DNA of 64,000 nt from Pseudaquabacterium terrae (lineage in GTDB: Bacteria; Pseudomonadota; Gammaproteobacteria; Burkholderiales; Burkholderiaceae_C). The stretch spans positions 1 through 64,000 of the forward strand of contig NZ_JABRWJ010000002.1 in NCBI RefSeq assembly GCF_013266755.1, in the 5' to 3' direction. Position numbers and translations under genes: made by a program. Positions within the stretch are counted from its first letter, which is position 1, and the number at the start of each line of letters is the position of its first letter. Of this stretch, positions 25,975 through 44,537 are shown one piece after another. The notes beneath the pieces were generated by a model. It was given only the letters and a program-made list of their open reading frames with translations. It was not told the DNA's origin and did no database searches.

Positions 25975-26055
25975 CCCCCGAAGCGCCTTCGGCGCCTCCC
26001 CCTCAAGGGGGCGCCGCCAGCGGCCCGGCAAAGCCGGATCCGCGGCGGCCGCTTG
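25975..26055 (+). repeat. Dispersed GC-rich palindromic repeat (copy A)
   Basis: About 80 bases after trpG contain three nested hairpins: GCGCCTTCGGCGC, CCCCCTCAAGGGGG and CCGGCAAAGCCGG, followed by ATCCGCGG. The sequence is nearly the same as copy B after fusA (47743-47823), including CGCCAGCGGCCCGGCA. The element separates trpEG from ltaE-trpDC and could stabilise or terminate the upstream mRNA. Confidence 0.8.
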
Positions 26056-26112
26056 GCTTGGTCGGCGTCACTGCGGGGGCAGGTTGTGCTTGAGTGACAC
26101 GGAGAACCCGAG

Positions 26113-27132
26113 ATGAAAGTGATCGACCTTCGCAGCGACACCGTCACGCAGCCGACGCGTGAGATGCGCGCGGCGATGATGGCCGCGCCGCTCGGCGACG
26201 ACGTGTTCGGCGACGACCCGAGCGTCAATGCGCTGCAGGACCACGTCGCGGCGCTGCTCGGCAAGGAGGCGGCGCTGTTCATGCCGACCGGCACGCAGAG
26301 CAACCTGTGCGGCCTGATGGCGCACTGCCAGCGCGGCGACGAATACATCGTCGGCCAGGGCGCCCACACCTACCGCTGGGAGGCCGGCGGCGCCGCGGTG
26401 ATGGGCAGCATCCAGCCGCAGCCGCTGAACAACCAGCCCGACGGCTCGCTGGCGCTGGCCGACATCGAGGCGGCGATCAAGCCGGACGACCCACACTTCG
26501 CGCGCTCGCGGCTGCTGTGCCTGGAGAACACGATCGGCGGCAAGGTGCTGTCGCTCGACTACCAGCGCGCGGCGACCGATCTGGCACGTTCGAAGGGCCT
26601 GGCGGCGCACCTCGACGGCGCGCGGCTCTTCAATGCCGCCGTCGCGATGGGCGGCGATGCGAAGGCCAACGCGCGGCGCATTGCCGATCTGTACGACAGC
26701 GTCTCGGTGTGCTTCAGCAAGGGCCTCGGCGCGCCGGTCGGCTCGGCGCTGGTCGGCTCGTCGGACTTGATCGCCCGCGCCAAGCGCATCCGCAAGATGG
26801 CCGGCGGCACGATGCGACAGGCCGGCCTGCTGGCCGCCGCCGCGCAGCACGCGCTCGACCACCACGTCGAGCGCCTGGCCGAGGACCATGCGAATGCGCG
26901 CCTGCTGGCCGAAGGACTGACCGGCCTGCCCGGCGTGACCGTCGTGACGCCGGACACCAACATCGTCTTCGTCGACCTGGCGAAGGACCGCGACGGCCAG
27001 GCCGTCGTCAAGGCGGCCGAAGCGCGCGGCGTGCGCTTCACCGGCCTGTACCGGCTGCGTTTCGTCACCCACCTCGACGTCACGCGCGAGGACGTCGAAC
27101 GCGCCCTGCGCATCCTGCGCGAGATCTTTTGA
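26113..27132 (+). CDS. ltaE: Low-specificity L-threonine aldolase
   Basis: A 339-residue PLP enzyme cleaving L-threonine or L-allo-threonine to glycine and acetaldehyde. Fold-type I features are [17 protein letters not shown] at the start, [35 protein letters not shown] and the PLP lysine in [19 protein letters not shown]. The gene sits inside the trp cluster between trpG and trpD, on the same strand and 23 bases before trpD, so it probably shares the trpDC transcript. Confidence 0.95.
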   Translation: MKVIDLRSDTVTQPTREMRAAMMAAPLGDDVFGDDPSVNALQDHVAALLGKEAALFMPTGTQSNLCGLMAHCQRGDEYIVGQGAHTYRWEAGGAAVMGSIQPQPLNNQPDGSLALADIEAAIKPDDPHFARSRLLCLENTIGGKVLSLDYQRAATDLARSKGLAAHLDGARLFNAAVAMGGDAKANARRIADLYDSVSVCFSKGLGAPVGSALVGSSDLIARAKRIRKMAGGTMRQAGLLAAAAQHALDHHVERLAEDHANARLLAEGLTGLPGVTVVTPDTNIVFVDLAKDRDGQAVVKAAEARGVRFTGLYRLRFVTHLDVTREDVERALRILREIF

Positions 27133-27155
27133 GCCCCCTTCCAGCGAGCGTCGCC

Positions 27156-28190
27156 ATGTCGATCACCAACACCGAAGCGCTGACCCGCGTCATCGATCAC
27201 CGCGAGATCTTCCACGACGAGATGCTGGCGCTGATGCGCCGCATCATGAGCGGCGAGATGTCGCCGGTGATGATCGCCGCGTTCGCGATCGGGCTGCGCG
27301 TGAAGAAGGAAACCATCGGGGAGATCGCCGCCGCGGCGCAGGTGATGCGCGAGTTCGCGACGCCGGTGGTGGTGGCCGATCGCACGCACCTGGTCGACAT
27401 CGTCGGCACCGGCGGCGACAGCTCGCACACCTTCAACATCTCGACCGCGTCGACCTTCGTCGCCGCGGCCGCCGGCGCGCGCGTCGCCAAGCATGGCGGG
27501 CGCAGCGTGTCGTCGACCTCCGGCTCGGCCGACGTGCTGGAGGCGCTCGGCGCCTGCATCACGCTGGCGCCGGAGCAGGTCGCGACCTGCCTGGCCGAGA
27601 CCGGCATCGGTTTCATGTTCGCGCCGAACCACCATGCATCGATGAGGCACGCGGCGCCGGTGCGCAAGGAGCTCGGCGTGCGCACGATCTTCAACATCCT
27701 CGGGCCGCTGACCAATCCGGCTGGCGCGCCGAACCAGCTGATGGGCGTGTTCCACCCCGACCTGGTCGGCATCCAGGTGCGGGTGCTGCAGCGTCTGGGC
27801 TCCGAGCACGTGCTCGTCGTCTACGGCATGAACGGCATGGACGAGGTCTCGCTGTCGGGCGAGACGCTGGTCGGCGAGCTGAAGAACGGCGAGGTGCGGG
27901 AGTACACCGTGCATCCGAGCGACTTCGGCCTGCCGGTCTACGACTCGCGCGTGCTGCGTGTCGCCAACAAGGAAGAGTCGGTGCAGTGCATCCAGCGCGC
28001 GCTGGCCAACGAAGACGGACCGATCCGCGACATCGTGCTGTTGAACGCCGGCGCGGCGCTCTATGCGGCGGGTGTTGCCGGCAACGTGGTCGAAGGCGTC
28101 AAGCGGGCGCGCGAAACGGTGGCTTCCGGCGCGGCGGCGGCGAAGCTGAGCCAGTTCGTCGCGGTGACGAACAAGCTGCGGCCGGCCTGA
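27156..28190 (+). CDS. trpD: Anthranilate phosphoribosyltransferase
   Basis: A 344-residue enzyme transferring phosphoribose from PRPP to anthranilate, the second committed tryptophan step. The diagnostic PRPP loop is [18 protein letters not shown]; others are [41 protein letters not shown] and [20 protein letters not shown]. The ATG at 27156 gives [17 protein letters not shown], the usual start for betaproteobacterial TrpD. It is followed 12 bases later by trpC. Confidence 0.97.
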   Translation: MSITNTEALTRVIDHREIFHDEMLALMRRIMSGEMSPVMIAAFAIGLRVKKETIGEIAAAAQVMREFATPVVVADRTHLVDIVGTGGDSSHTFNISTASTFVAAAAGARVAKHGGRSVSSTSGSADVLEALGACITLAPEQVATCLAETGIGFMFAPNHHASMRHAAPVRKELGVRTIFNILGPLTNPAGAPNQLMGVFHPDLVGIQVRVLQRLGSEHVLVVYGMNGMDEVSLSGETLVGELKNGEVREYTVHPSDFGLPVYDSRVLRVANKEESVQCIQRALANEDGPIRDIVLLNAGAALYAAGVAGNVVEGVKRARETVASGAAAAKLSQFVAVTNKLRPA

Positions 28191-28202
28191 GCGGCAAGCG
28201 CC

Positions 28203-28994
28203 ATGTCCTCCGACATCCTGCAGCGCATCGTCGCGGTCAAGCACGAGGAAGTTGCGGCGGCGCGCGCGCAGCGCGACCTGGCGTCGATCCGGGCCGAGGC
28301 CGAAAGCCACCACGACACACGCGGCTTCGTCAACGCGCTGCGCGCCAAGCGCGCGGCCGGGCTGCCGGCGGTGATCGCCGAGGTCAAGAAAGCGAGCCCG
28401 AGCAAGGGCGTGATCCGCGAGCACTTCGTGCCGGCGGAGATCGCCGCCAGCTATGCCCGCCACGGCGCGGCCTGCCTGAGCGTGCTGACCGATCGCGGCT
28501 TTTTCCAGGGTGCGCCCGAGCACCTGCGCGAGGCACGCGCGGCCTGCGTGCTGCCGGTGATCCGCAAGGACTTCATCGTCGACCCGTACCAGGTCTACGA
28601 GGCGCGCGGCATGGGCGCTGACTGCATCCTGCTGATCGTCGCCTGCCTCGATGACGGGCGCATGGCCGAGCTCGAGGACTGCGCCTTGCGGCTCGGCATG
28701 GATGTGCTGGTCGAGGTGCACGACGGCGACGAGCTCGAGCGTGCGCTGAAGCTGAAGACGCCGCTGCTGGGCATCAACAACCGCAATCTGCGCAGCTTCG
28801 AGGTGTCGCTCGACACCACGCTCGCGCTGAAAGCTCGCGTTCCGGCCGACCGGCTGCTGGTGACCGAGTCCGGCATCCTCACGCCGGCCGACGTGCAGCG
28901 CATGCGCGCGGCCGACGTGCACGCCTTCCTGGTCGGCGAGGCCTTCATGCGCGCGCACGACCCCGGCGCGGCGCTCGCCGCGTTGTTCGGATGA
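28203..28994 (+). CDS. trpC: Indole-3-glycerol phosphate synthase
   Basis: A 263-residue TIM-barrel enzyme forming indole-3-glycerol phosphate from CdRP. Typical motifs: [78 protein letters not shown] and [17 protein letters not shown]. It is a monofunctional enzyme without a fused TrpF. The stop overlaps the ung start by ATGA (28991-28994), so the DNA repair gene is translationally coupled to tryptophan synthesis. Confidence 0.97.
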   Translation: MSSDILQRIVAVKHEEVAAARAQRDLASIRAEAESHHDTRGFVNALRAKRAAGLPAVIAEVKKASPSKGVIREHFVPAEIAASYARHGAACLSVLTDRGFFQGAPEHLREARAACVLPVIRKDFIVDPYQVYEARGMGADCILLIVACLDDGRMAELEDCALRLGMDVLVEVHDGDELERALKLKTPLLGINNRNLRSFEVSLDTTLALKARVPADRLLVTESGILTPADVQRMRAADVHAFLVGEAFMRAHDPGAALAALFG

Positions 28995-29719
28995 CGGTCG
29001 ACAACCGGCTGGTGGAGCCGCTCGACGCGGTGCTCGATCGTGCGCCCGCCGACTGGCGGCCGGTGATCGAGGCCTGGCGTGCCGGACCGGCGGGTCGCCA
29101 GCTGATCGAGTTCGTCGAGTCGCGCCGCCGGGCCGGCGCGGTGATCTATCCAGCGCACGTGCTCGCCGCGCTCGAGCGCACGCCACGCGCGGCGGTGCGG
29201 GCCGTGATCCTCGGCCAGGATCCCTACCACGGCGCGGGCCAGGCTGAAGGCCTCGCGTTCTCGGTGCCGGCTGGTGTGGCCGTCCCGCCGAGCCTGCGCA
29301 ACATGCTGGCCGAGCTGGCGCGCGACCTCGGCATCCCGCGCAGCACCGGCGGACACCTCGGCGGCTGGGCGGAACAGGGCGTGTTGCTACTGAACACCGT
29401 CCTGACGGTCGAGGACGGCCAGCCCGCCTCGCATGCGAAGCGCGGCTGGGAGTCGCTGACCGATGCGCTGATCCGCACGACGGCCACCGATCCCGGCGGC
29501 AAGGTCTATCTGCTGTGGGGCGCACATGCGCAGGCCAAGGCGCCGTTGATCGACGCCGCCGGCGGGGGGCGTCACCAGGTCCTGGCGGCCAATCACCCGT
29601 CGCCGTTGTCCGCGCGCCGCCCGCCGGTGCCCTTCCTCGGATGCGGCCACTTCGGCCGCGCGAGGGAGTTCATCGCCGCGCAGTCCGGCGGCGGCAGCGG
29701 GATCGACTGGGGGCGCTGA
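28991..29719 (+). CDS. ung: Uracil-DNA glycosylase (family 1)
   Basis: A 242-residue DNA repair enzyme removing uracil from DNA. The catalytic water-activating motif [20 protein letters not shown] and the C-terminal HPSPLSARR minor-groove loop are present. The N-terminus ([20 protein letters not shown]) is typical of Burkholderiales Ung. The start overlaps the trpC stop by four bases. Downstream lie a GC-rich palindromic stretch and the promoter of the tRNA-tuf cluster. Confidence 0.96.
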   Translation: MTVDNRLVEPLDAVLDRAPADWRPVIEAWRAGPAGRQLIEFVESRRRAGAVIYPAHVLAALERTPRAAVRAVILGQDPYHGAGQAEGLAFSVPAGVAVPPSLRNMLAELARDLGIPRSTGGHLGGWAEQGVLLLNTVLTVEDGQPASHAKRGWESLTDALIRTTATDPGGKVYLLWGAHAQAKAPLIDAAGGGRHQVLAANHPSPLSARRPPVPFLGCGHFGRAREFIAAQSGGGSGIDWGR

Positions 29720-29738
29720 TCCGGCGCCCGGGCGCTGA

Positions 29739-29766
29739 TTGCCGGCTTGTCCGGATCTGCTATAGT
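29739..29766 (+). promoter_or_regulatory. Promoter of the tRNA-Tyr-Gly-Thr-tuf transcript
   Basis: A -35 TTGCCG (29739-29744) and a near-consensus -10 TATAGT (29761-29766) are 16 bases apart. The expected start is about 8 bases before tRNA-Tyr. GCGGGCTCGC between the -10 and the tRNA resembles a GC-rich discriminator, as in stringently controlled stable-RNA promoters. Confidence 0.75.
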
Positions 29767-29780
29767 CGCGGGCTCGCTGC

Positions 29781-29866
29781 GGAGGGGTGCCCGAGTGGCT
29801 AAAGGGGGCAGACTGTAAATCTGTTGGCTTACGCCTACGCTGGTTCGAATCCAGCCTCCTCCACCA
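29781..29866 (+). tRNA. tRNA-Tyr (GUA)
   Basis: An 86-nt class II tRNA with a long variable arm, a 7-bp acceptor stem GGAGGGG/CTCCTCC, anticodon GTA in CTGTAAAT, T-loop GGTTCGAATCC and an encoded CCA end. Confidence 0.97.
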
Positions 29867-29926
29867 CAGCGAAAAGTATTGGAAGGTCTGTTGCGCGGTG
29901 TGATGCTGGTCCGCGCAGCAGGCAAG

Positions 29927-30000
29927 GCGGGAGTAGTTCAATGGTAGAACCTTAGCCTTCCAAGCTAATGACACGGGTTCGATTCCCGTCTCCCGCTCCA
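29927..30000 (+). tRNA. tRNA-Gly (UCC)
   Basis: A 74-nt tRNA with acceptor stem GCGGGAG/CTCCCGC, anticodon TCC in CCTTCCAAG, T-loop GGTTCGATTCC and encoded CCA. Second in the Tyr-Gly-Thr-tuf cluster. Confidence 0.97.
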
Positions 30001-30054
30001 GCGTCCGTCGCCAGGGGTCTGAGTTCAGTAGCAAGAGCCCAGACCTGTGTCGAT

Positions 30055-30129
<75 letters not shown>

Positions 30130-30186
30130 ACCTCATCAACATCTATTGCAACGTCAATTCCTGTTTGATCGCGAGGAGCGCGCAAC

Positions 30187-31377
<1,191 letters not shown>

Positions 31378-31397
31378 GAACGTTTCCGCGGGACCAC

Positions 31398-31473
31398 AGG
31401 GGTATAGCTCAATTGGCAGAGCGTCGGTCTCCAAAACCGAAGGTTGGGGGTTCGATTCCCTCTGCCCCTGCCA
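31398..31473 (+). tRNA. tRNA-Trp (CCA)
   Basis: A 76-nt tRNA with acceptor stem AGGGGTA/TGCCCCT, anticodon CCA in CTCCAAAA, T-loop GGTTCGATTCC and encoded CCA. It sits between tuf and secE, a conserved arrangement. Confidence 0.97.
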
Positions 31474-31521
31474 CCAGAAGGTTCTGAAGCGGACAGACGA
31501 GATTCCGGCCCTGAACGCCAC

Positions 31522-31553
31522 GGCCCGCAGGCTTCCAAAAGCCTCAGCGGGCC
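31522..31553 (+). promoter_or_regulatory. Hairpin before secE
   Basis: GGCCCGC (31522-31528) pairs with GCGGGCC (31547-31553), and an inner AGGCTT/AAGCCT stem closes the loop. TTGGCTCTTG follows rather than a T-run, so it may be a processing signal for tRNA-Trp or a weak terminator before secE. Confidence 0.4.
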
Positions 31554-31583
31554 TTGGCTCTTGATGGGCGCACAGTAGAAAAC

Positions 31584-31970
31584 ATGGCCACCAACACGCA
31601 AGTCGAAACCGTCTCCACCGGCGCGGACAAGGCCAAGCTCGCCGCCGCCGGCGTGCTGGTGGTAGCCGGCGTCGCGGCCTTCTACCTGCTGGGCAAGCAG
31701 GACCTGTGGCTGCGCGTGCTGGCGCTGCTGGTGGTGCTGGCGCTGGCGGTCGTGACCTTTTTCACCGCCGAGCCTGGCAAGCAGCTGATCGCTTTCGGCC
31801 GCGATTCGGTGCGTGAGGTCAAGAAGGTCGTCTGGCCGGCGCGCAAGGAAGCGATGCAGATGACGGGCTACGTGTTCGCCTTCGTCGTCGTGATGGCGCT
31901 GTTCCTGTTCCTGACCGACAAGACGCTGCAGTGGTTGATCTTCGATCTGATCCTGGGCTGGCGGCGCTGA
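31584..31970 (+). CDS. secE: Preprotein translocase subunit SecE
   Basis: A 128-residue membrane subunit of the SecYEG channel. Three helices are visible ([56 protein letters not shown]), with the conserved cytoplasmic segment [20 protein letters not shown] between helices 2 and 3. The ATG at 31584 ([10 protein letters not shown]) is preferred over an upstream ATG at 31554, because it matches the enterobacterial SecE length of about 127. It is followed 13 bases later by nusG. Confidence 0.95.
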   Translation: MATNTQVETVSTGADKAKLAAAGVLVVAGVAAFYLLGKQDLWLRVLALLVVLALAVVTFFTAEPGKQLIAFGRDSVREVKKVVWPARKEAMQMTGYVFAFVVVMALFLFLTDKTLQWLIFDLILGWRR

Positions 31971-31983
31971 AGGATTCCCGAGC

Positions 31984-32571
31984 ATGAGCGAGCAGCAAGA
32001 ACCCATCCCGACCGAAGCGGCGACTGCCGCCCCGGCGAACCCGATGCGCTGGTACGTCGTGCATGCCTATTCCGGCATGGAGAAGGCGGTCGAGCGCAAC
32101 CTGCGCGAACGCATCGACCGCGCCGGCATGAACGCCAAGTTCGGCCGCATCCTGGTGCCGACCGAAGAAGTCATCGAGCTGAAGAACGGCAAGAAGTCGG
32201 TCACCGAGCGGCGCTTCTTCCCCGGCTACGTGCTGGTCGAGATGCTGATGGACGACGAGTCCTGGCACCTGGTCAAGCACACCAGCAAGGTCACCGGCTT
32301 CGTCGGTGGCGCGAAGAACCGGCCGGCGCCGATCTCCGAAGCCGAGGTCATGAAGATCGTCAACCAGATGCAGGAAGGTCTGGAGAAGCCGCGGCCCAAG
32401 GTCGAGTGGCAGGTCGGCGAGCTGGTGCGGGTCAAGGAAGGCCCGTTCACCGACTTCAACGGCGCGGTCGAAGAAGTCAACTACGAGAAGTCCAAGGTCA
32501 AGGTCTCGGTCACGATCTTCGGGCGTGCCACCGGCGTCGAGCTGGATTTCGCGCAGGTCGAAAAAGTGTGA
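31984..32571 (+). CDS. nusG: Transcription termination/antitermination factor NusG
   Basis: A 195-residue protein coupling RNA polymerase to Rho or to the ribosome (via S10). The NGN domain spans about 20-130 ([40 protein letters not shown]) and the KOW domain lies near 140-190 ([20 protein letters not shown]). The N-terminal 18 residues, acidic and Ala/Thr-rich, form a short extension. The last codons and stop lie in the left arm of a perfect palindrome. Confidence 0.97.
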   Translation: MSEQQEPIPTEAATAAPANPMRWYVVHAYSGMEKAVERNLRERIDRAGMNAKFGRILVPTEEVIELKNGKKSVTERRFFPGYVLVEMLMDDESWHLVKHTSKVTGFVGGAKNRPAPISEAEVMKIVNQMQEGLEKPRPKVEWQVGELVRVKEGPFTDFNGAVEEVNYEKSKVKVSVTIFGRATGVELDFAQVEKV

Positions 32572-32594
32572 TGAACGCCGTTCATCACACTTTT
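32562..32594. terminator. Perfect 15-bp palindrome at the nusG end, likely bidirectional terminator
   Basis: AAAAGTGTGATGAAC (32562-32576), a GCC loop and GTTCATCACACTTTT (32580-32594) form a perfect A/U-flanked hairpin that includes the nusG stop codon. A second imperfect hairpin bounded by TTTTCGCCC and GGGCAAAAA follows directly. Together they look like an intrinsic terminator or attenuator between secE-nusG and the rplKA genes. Confidence 0.75.
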
Positions 32595-32705
32595 CGCCCG
32601 AGGACCCGCAGGGCCTGAGGGCAAAAAGTCTGAGTTTCACGGCGGCCGATGCGGGCGACCCGGCATCCGCGGCTGATCACGAACAGGGTCGCAAACAGAC
32701 GAGGA

Positions 32706-32725
32706 GCCTGTCCTTCGTGACAGGC
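32706..32725 (+). promoter_or_regulatory. Hairpin in the rplK leader, candidate L1-binding region
   Basis: GCCTGTC (32706-32712) pairs perfectly with GACAGGC (32719-32725), 22 bases before the rplK ATG, next to ACAGACGAGGAGCC. In enterobacteria L1 represses L11-L1 translation by binding the L11 leader; position alone suggests the same role here. Confidence 0.4.
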
Positions 32726-32747
32726 GCTTGAACTCGAGGAGCCATTC

Positions 32748-33179
32748 ATGGCAAAGAAAATCGTCGGCTTCATCAAGCTGCAAATTCCGGCGGGCAAGGC
32801 CAACCCCTCGCCGCCGGTCGGTCCGGCGCTCGGTCAGCGCGGCCTGAACATCATGGAGTTCTGCAAGGCGTTCAACGCGCAGACGCAGAGCTACGAGCCG
32901 GGCCTGAAGCTGCCGGTGGTCATCACCGCCTTCGCCGACAAGTCCTTCACCTTCGTGCTGAAGTCGCCGCCGGCGACCGTGCTGCTGAAGAAGGCCGCCA
33001 AGATCGAAAAGGGCTCGGGCCGTGCTCACCTCGACAAGGTCGGCAAGGTCACGCGGGCGCAGCTCGAGGAAATCGCCAAGGTCAAGATCAAGGATCTGAC
33101 CGCGGCCGACATGGACGCCGCGGTCAAGACGATCGCCGGCTCGGCCCGCTCGATGGGCCTCGTGGTGGAAGGGGTCTGA
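32748..33179 (+). CDS. rplK: 50S ribosomal protein L11
   Basis: A 143-residue protein of the GTPase-associated centre that binds 23S rRNA with L10/L12. The conserved proline-rich N-terminus ([20 protein letters not shown]) and the RNA-binding C-terminus ([20 protein letters not shown]) are intact. GAGGAG precedes the ATG. It is followed by rplA after one base. Confidence 0.98.
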   Translation: MAKKIVGFIKLQIPAGKANPSPPVGPALGQRGLNIMEFCKAFNAQTQSYEPGLKLPVVITAFADKSFTFVLKSPPATVLLKKAAKIEKGSGRAHLDKVGKVTRAQLEEIAKVKIKDLTAADMDAAVKTIAGSARSMGLVVEGV

Positions 33180-33180
33180 C

Positions 33181-33876
33181 ATGACCAAACTCACGAAAAA
33201 GCAAAAGGCGCAGGTCGGCAAGATCGACACGCTCAAGCTCTACGCGATCAATGACGCGCTGTCGATGATCAAGACCCACGCGACCGCGAAGTTCGATGAA
33301 TCGATCGACGTCGCAGTGCAGCTCGGCATCGACGCGAAGAAGTCCGACCAGGTCGTGCGCGGCGCGGTCGTGATGCCCAACGGCACCGGCAAGACCAAGC
33401 GTGTCGCGGTGTTCGCGCAGGGCGCGAAGGCCGAGGAAGCCAAGGCCGCGGGCGCCGACCTGGTCGGCATGGACGACCTGGCCGCCGACATCAAGGCCGG
33501 CAACATCAACTTCGACGTCGTCATCGCGTCGCCGGACACGATGCGCGTGGTCGGTACGCTGGGCCAGATCCTCGGTCCGCGCGGCCTGATGCCGAACCCG
33601 AAGGTCGGCACCGTGACGCCCGACGTCGCCACCGCGGTGAAGAACGCGAAGGCCGGCCAGGTGCAGTTCCGCGTCGACAAGGCCGGCATCATCCACGGCA
33701 CGATCGGCCGTCGTTCGTTCGACGACGACAAGCTCAAGGGAAATCTGGCGGCATTGCTTGAGGCCCTGACGAAGGCCAAGCCGGCGTCGAGCAAGGGCGT
33801 GTACCTGCGAAAGCTTGCTGTCTCGTCGACGATGGGTGTCGGCGTGCGCGTCGACATGACGTCGCTCGCGGCCTGA
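33181..33876 (+). CDS. rplA: 50S ribosomal protein L1
   Basis: A 231-residue L1-stalk protein and probable translational repressor of the L11 operon. The L1 signature is [18 protein letters not shown], and the N-terminal [20 protein letters not shown] is conserved. It starts one base after rplK, as in other bacteria, favouring coupled translation. The L10-type leader follows immediately. Confidence 0.98.
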   Translation: MTKLTKKQKAQVGKIDTLKLYAINDALSMIKTHATAKFDESIDVAVQLGIDAKKSDQVVRGAVVMPNGTGKTKRVAVFAQGAKAEEAKAAGADLVGMDDLAADIKAGNINFDVVIASPDTMRVVGTLGQILGPRGLMPNPKVGTVTPDVATAVKNAKAGQVQFRVDKAGIIHGTIGRRSFDDDKLKGNLAALLEALTKAKPASSKGVYLRKLAVSSTMGVGVRVDMTSLAA

Positions 33877-34178
33877 AATGAAAACACGGGCGGCGCGCCG
33901 GTCTAGCGCGCGGCCCGTATGCAGTTTGGTGGCCGCCGCGGGTAACCGCGGCGGGCCATCCAAGACCGCTGGCGAAGCGGGCTCGATTCGAGCCGGCCTC
34001 TTAATCGGGAGTCCTCGAGACCTCCGGCCAGCGCAGATGGCGGTCCCACCTGAAGGACAGTGGATTTGTGGTCGCGAGGCCGCAGGTTCGGTTGACTGGA
34101 AGGTTTGGTCGCTGCAACCCGGGTGCGCCGGGGGCCCTGGAGACGGGGTTGTCGGCGCGTATTTGTGAGGAGCAGACC
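33877..34178 (+). promoter_or_regulatory. L10-type ribosomal protein leader (rplJL autoregulation)
   Basis: The 302 bases before rplJ are non-coding and highly structured. There is a hairpin with arms 33887-33898 and 33906-33917, a second GCCGCCGCGG/CCGCGGC hairpin at 33932-33956, and the hallmark AAGACCGCTGG (33963-33973), whose CGCTGG pairs with CCAGCG at 34028-34033 followed by CAGATGG. This matches the general plan of proteobacterial L10 leaders, where L10(L12)4 binds to block rplJL translation. Assigned from memory of the leader family. Confidence 0.75.
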
Positions 34179-34709
34179 TTGAGTCTCAATCGCAACGAGA
34201 AAGCAGCCGTGATCTCGGACGTCGCCGCGCAAGTGGCCCGTTCGCAGACGCTCGCGCTGGCCGAGTACCGTGGCCTCACCGTCGAACACCTGAACAAGCT
34301 GCGCCGCGAGGCGCGCGACAAGGGCGTTTATCTTCACGTGCTGAAGAACACGCTTGCCCGTCGCGCCGTCACCGGCACGCCGTTCGAGGTGGCCGCGGAG
34401 AGCATGGCCGGCCCGCTGATCTACGGCTTTTCCGAAGACGCGGTCGCTGCCGCGAAAGTCATCGCTGACTTCGCCAAAGGCAACGACAAGCTGGTCGTCA
34501 AGGGCGGCGCTTACGCCGGCCGGGCGCTGGATGCCAACGGGGTCAAGGCCCTGGCAGCCATCCCCAGCCGCGAAGTGCTGATCTCCCAGGTGGCAGGCCT
34601 GCTGAAGTCGCCGATCCAGCGACTGGCAGCGGTGCTGGCCGCCGTGGCCGAGAAGAACGCAGCGCCGGCGGAAGCCGAAGCGCCTGCCGAAGCCCCTGCC
34701 GCGGCCTGA
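34179..34709 (+). CDS. rplJ: 50S ribosomal protein L10
   Basis: A 176-residue stalk base protein carrying L7/L12 dimers. The start is TTG at 34179 (TTG AGT CTC AAT CGC), giving [27 protein letters not shown] lies 5-10 bases before it. The longer in-frame ATG at 34068 would translate the leader and is rejected. Conserved: [19 protein letters not shown] and [13 protein letters not shown]. The TTG start fits low initiation under L10 autorepression. Confidence 0.96.
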   Translation: MSLNRNEKAAVISDVAAQVARSQTLALAEYRGLTVEHLNKLRREARDKGVYLHVLKNTLARRAVTGTPFEVAAESMAGPLIYGFSEDAVAAAKVIADFAKGNDKLVVKGGAYAGRALDANGVKALAAIPSREVLISQVAGLLKSPIQRLAAVLAAVAEKNAAPAEAEAPAEAPAAA

Positions 34710-34752
34710 ACCGCACGCAATCAACCGAATCTACTGAATCGAGGAATCTGAA

Positions 34753-35130
34753 ATGGCATTCGACAAAGACGCCTTCCTGACGGCGATGGACAGCATGTCC
34801 GTGATGGAACTCAATGACCTGGTGAAGGCCATTGAAGAGAAGTTCGGCGTGTCCGCCGCTTCGATGGCTGCTCCGGCCGCCGGTGGTGGCGGTGCCGCCG
34901 CTGCCGTCGTCGAGGAAAAGACCGAGTTCACGGTGCAACTGCTGGAAGCCGGCGCCAACAAGGTGCAGGTCATCAAGGCCGTTCGCGAACTGACGGGCCT
35001 GGGCCTGAAGGAAGCCAAGGACCTGGTCGACGGCGCGCCGAAGCCGGTCAAGGAAGGCATTGCCAAGGCCGACGCCGAAGCTGCCAAGAAGAAGCTGGAA
35101 GACGCCGGCGCCAAGGTGGAACTCAAGTAA
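34753..35130 (+). CDS. rplL: 50S ribosomal protein L7/L12
   Basis: A 125-residue acidic stalk protein that recruits translation GTPases. It has the N-terminal dimerisation segment ([20 protein letters not shown]), an Ala/Gly-rich hinge ([17 protein letters not shown]) and the conserved C-terminal factor-binding region ([20 protein letters not shown]). It is followed by a strong terminator-like hairpin. Confidence 0.98.
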   Translation: MAFDKDAFLTAMDSMSVMELNDLVKAIEEKFGVSAASMAAPAAGGGGAAAAVVEEKTEFTVQLLEAGANKVQVIKAVRELTGLGLKEAKDLVDGAPKPVKEGIAKADAEAAKKKLEDAGAKVELK

Positions 35131-35147
35131 TCCATCCAGGTTGCAGG

Positions 35148-35180
35148 GGCTGGCAGGCGGAAACGGCCTGCCAGCCTTTT
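35148..35180 (+). terminator. Intrinsic terminator or attenuator after rplL
   Basis: GGCTGGCAGGC (35148-35158) pairs perfectly with GCCTGCCAGCC (35166-35176), followed by TTTT. In other bacteria partial termination here keeps rpoBC expression below rplJL; this is probably the same. Confidence 0.85.
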
Positions 35181-35206
35181 GCGCTTCAGGGCATGACCCT
35201 GGAGAG

Positions 35207-35252
35207 CACCTGAAAAAGTCAATCCGGGTATCTTCGGGGGCTTTTTCAAGTG
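35207..35252 (+). promoter_or_regulatory. Second hairpin in the rplL-rpoB gap
   Basis: CACCTGAAAAAGTC (35207-35220) pairs with GGCTTTTTCAAGTG (35239-35252), 12 of 14 positions matching plus G-U pairs. It could be an RNase III-type processing stem, as in the enterobacterial rplL-rpoB spacer. The remaining ~175 bases to rpoB show no gene. Confidence 0.5.
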
Positions 35253-35428
35253 TTCTCTGAACCGACTGCAGAGAACCGGTTTGGTCGGGCTCCGGTGCAA
35301 CGCCGGGGTTGTCCGCCAGCGGCTGGTAGTGGCCAGCCACCAAGCTTTGAGGCGCAACGTCTCAAGTGCCAGTCGCCGACGGGATGCGCGCCACGGGCCC
35401 TGGTGCGCATCGTCGACACGGAGTATCC

Positions 35429-39550
<4,122 letters not shown>

Positions 39551-39570
39551 AACAGGAACAGGAGATACAC

Positions 39571-43809
<4,239 letters not shown>

Positions 43810-43825
43810 ACGGCGCATGCCACGC

Positions 43826-43849
43826 AAGGGCGGCTTCGGCCGCCCTTTT
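43826..43849 (+). terminator. Intrinsic terminator of rpoBC
   Basis: AAGGGCGGC (43826-43834) and GCCGCCCTT (43839-43847) flank a TTCG tetraloop, and the run ends TTTTC. This is a classic strong terminator 17 bases after the rpoC stop. It may also serve the convergent PIN gene, whose stop is at 43867. Confidence 0.92.
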
Positions 43850-43866
43850 CGCTTGGGGCGGCCGCG

Positions 43867-44298
43867 TCAAGTTCTGACGTCAGCGACGGTCGCCGGTGAC
43901 CAGGCCGCCGGGCGACAGACGACGACACCGCGTGGGCGCGCCCGCCGCGCCAGGGCCAGCAGGGCCTTGTCGCGGCTCAGCAGCCAGGGCGTCCTGCGTG
44001 CCAGTGCCAGGTCGATGAACTTCTGGTCGTCGGCGTCGGTGCAGATGAGCCAGGGCGGCGGCAGCGGTGGCGGCGCCTCGACAACACGACACCACCGCGC
44101 GACGGCCTGCGCGATCGTGTCGACACGCTGCAGGCGCGCCTGCAGCGCCGCCTTCTGCTGCACGTGGGACAGCTCGTCCAGCATCGCCTGTGTCGCCACC
44201 CATTGCACCCGGCCGGCCTGCAGCGCCGCGGCCAGGCCGGCTGCGGACGGATCCTCGAACAGCAGCCAGTCCAGCAGTACGTTGGTGTCGAGCACCAC
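43867..44298 (-). CDS. PIN-domain protein (putative toxin component)
   Basis: A predicted Mg2+-dependent RNase of the PIN family, 143 residues if started at the GTG at 44298. The metal-binding acids appear in order: [13 protein letters not shown] (first Asp), AMLDELSHV (Glu), then [20 protein letters not shown] with three Asp, and the SRDKAL end motif. The frame stays open to an ATG at 44406, inside the rpsL promoter region; a TTG in between is also possible, so the N-terminus is uncertain. No antitoxin gene is adjacent. It is divergent from rpsL and convergent with rpoC. Some family members are not toxins. Confidence 0.78.
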   Translation of the reverse strand: MVLDTNVLLDWLLFEDPSAAGLAAALQAGRVQWVATQAMLDELSHVQQKAALQARLQRVDTIAQAVARWCRVVEAPPPLPPPWLICTDADDQKFIDLALARRTPWLLSRDKALLALARRARPRGVVVCRPAAWSPATVADVRT

Positions 44299-44344
44299 TT
44301 CGACGGGGTGTTCCGCGTGTTCCAACAGGCCTTCCAACGCCGGC

Positions 44345-44374
44345 TTGCCGGCACAACGAAGCCACGAATATAAT
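44345..44374 (+). promoter_or_regulatory. Promoter of the str operon (rpsL-rpsG-fusA-tuf-rpsJ)
   Basis: A -35 TTGCCG (44345-44350) and a perfect -10 TATAAT (44369-44374) are 18 bases apart. The leader to the rpsL ATG is about 155 bases. The promoter overlaps the upstream reading frame of the divergent PIN gene, which argues for a shorter PIN protein. Confidence 0.85.
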
Positions 44375-44537
44375 CGCGGGCTTTTCGGCAATTTCCGCTG
44401 CCCCATCGAGGGCAGCCCTTGCGGACATCGGCGTCGAACCTCTCGCGGTCGGCGCCTTTTGCGCTTCCTGCGCGTCCGGTCAAAGGGTCATGCGGAGGTG
44501 CCGGAAGCGAGTGACTTCAAACGGGAACAAGTTACCT

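Noticed and set aside
34068-34178. Longer L10 starting in the leader
   Set aside because: It would translate the conserved L10-type leader; the TTG at 34179 has a proper ribosome binding site and family N-terminus.
43867-44406. Complete toxin-antitoxin pair
   Set aside because: No small antitoxin frame with a binding site is found beside the PIN gene.
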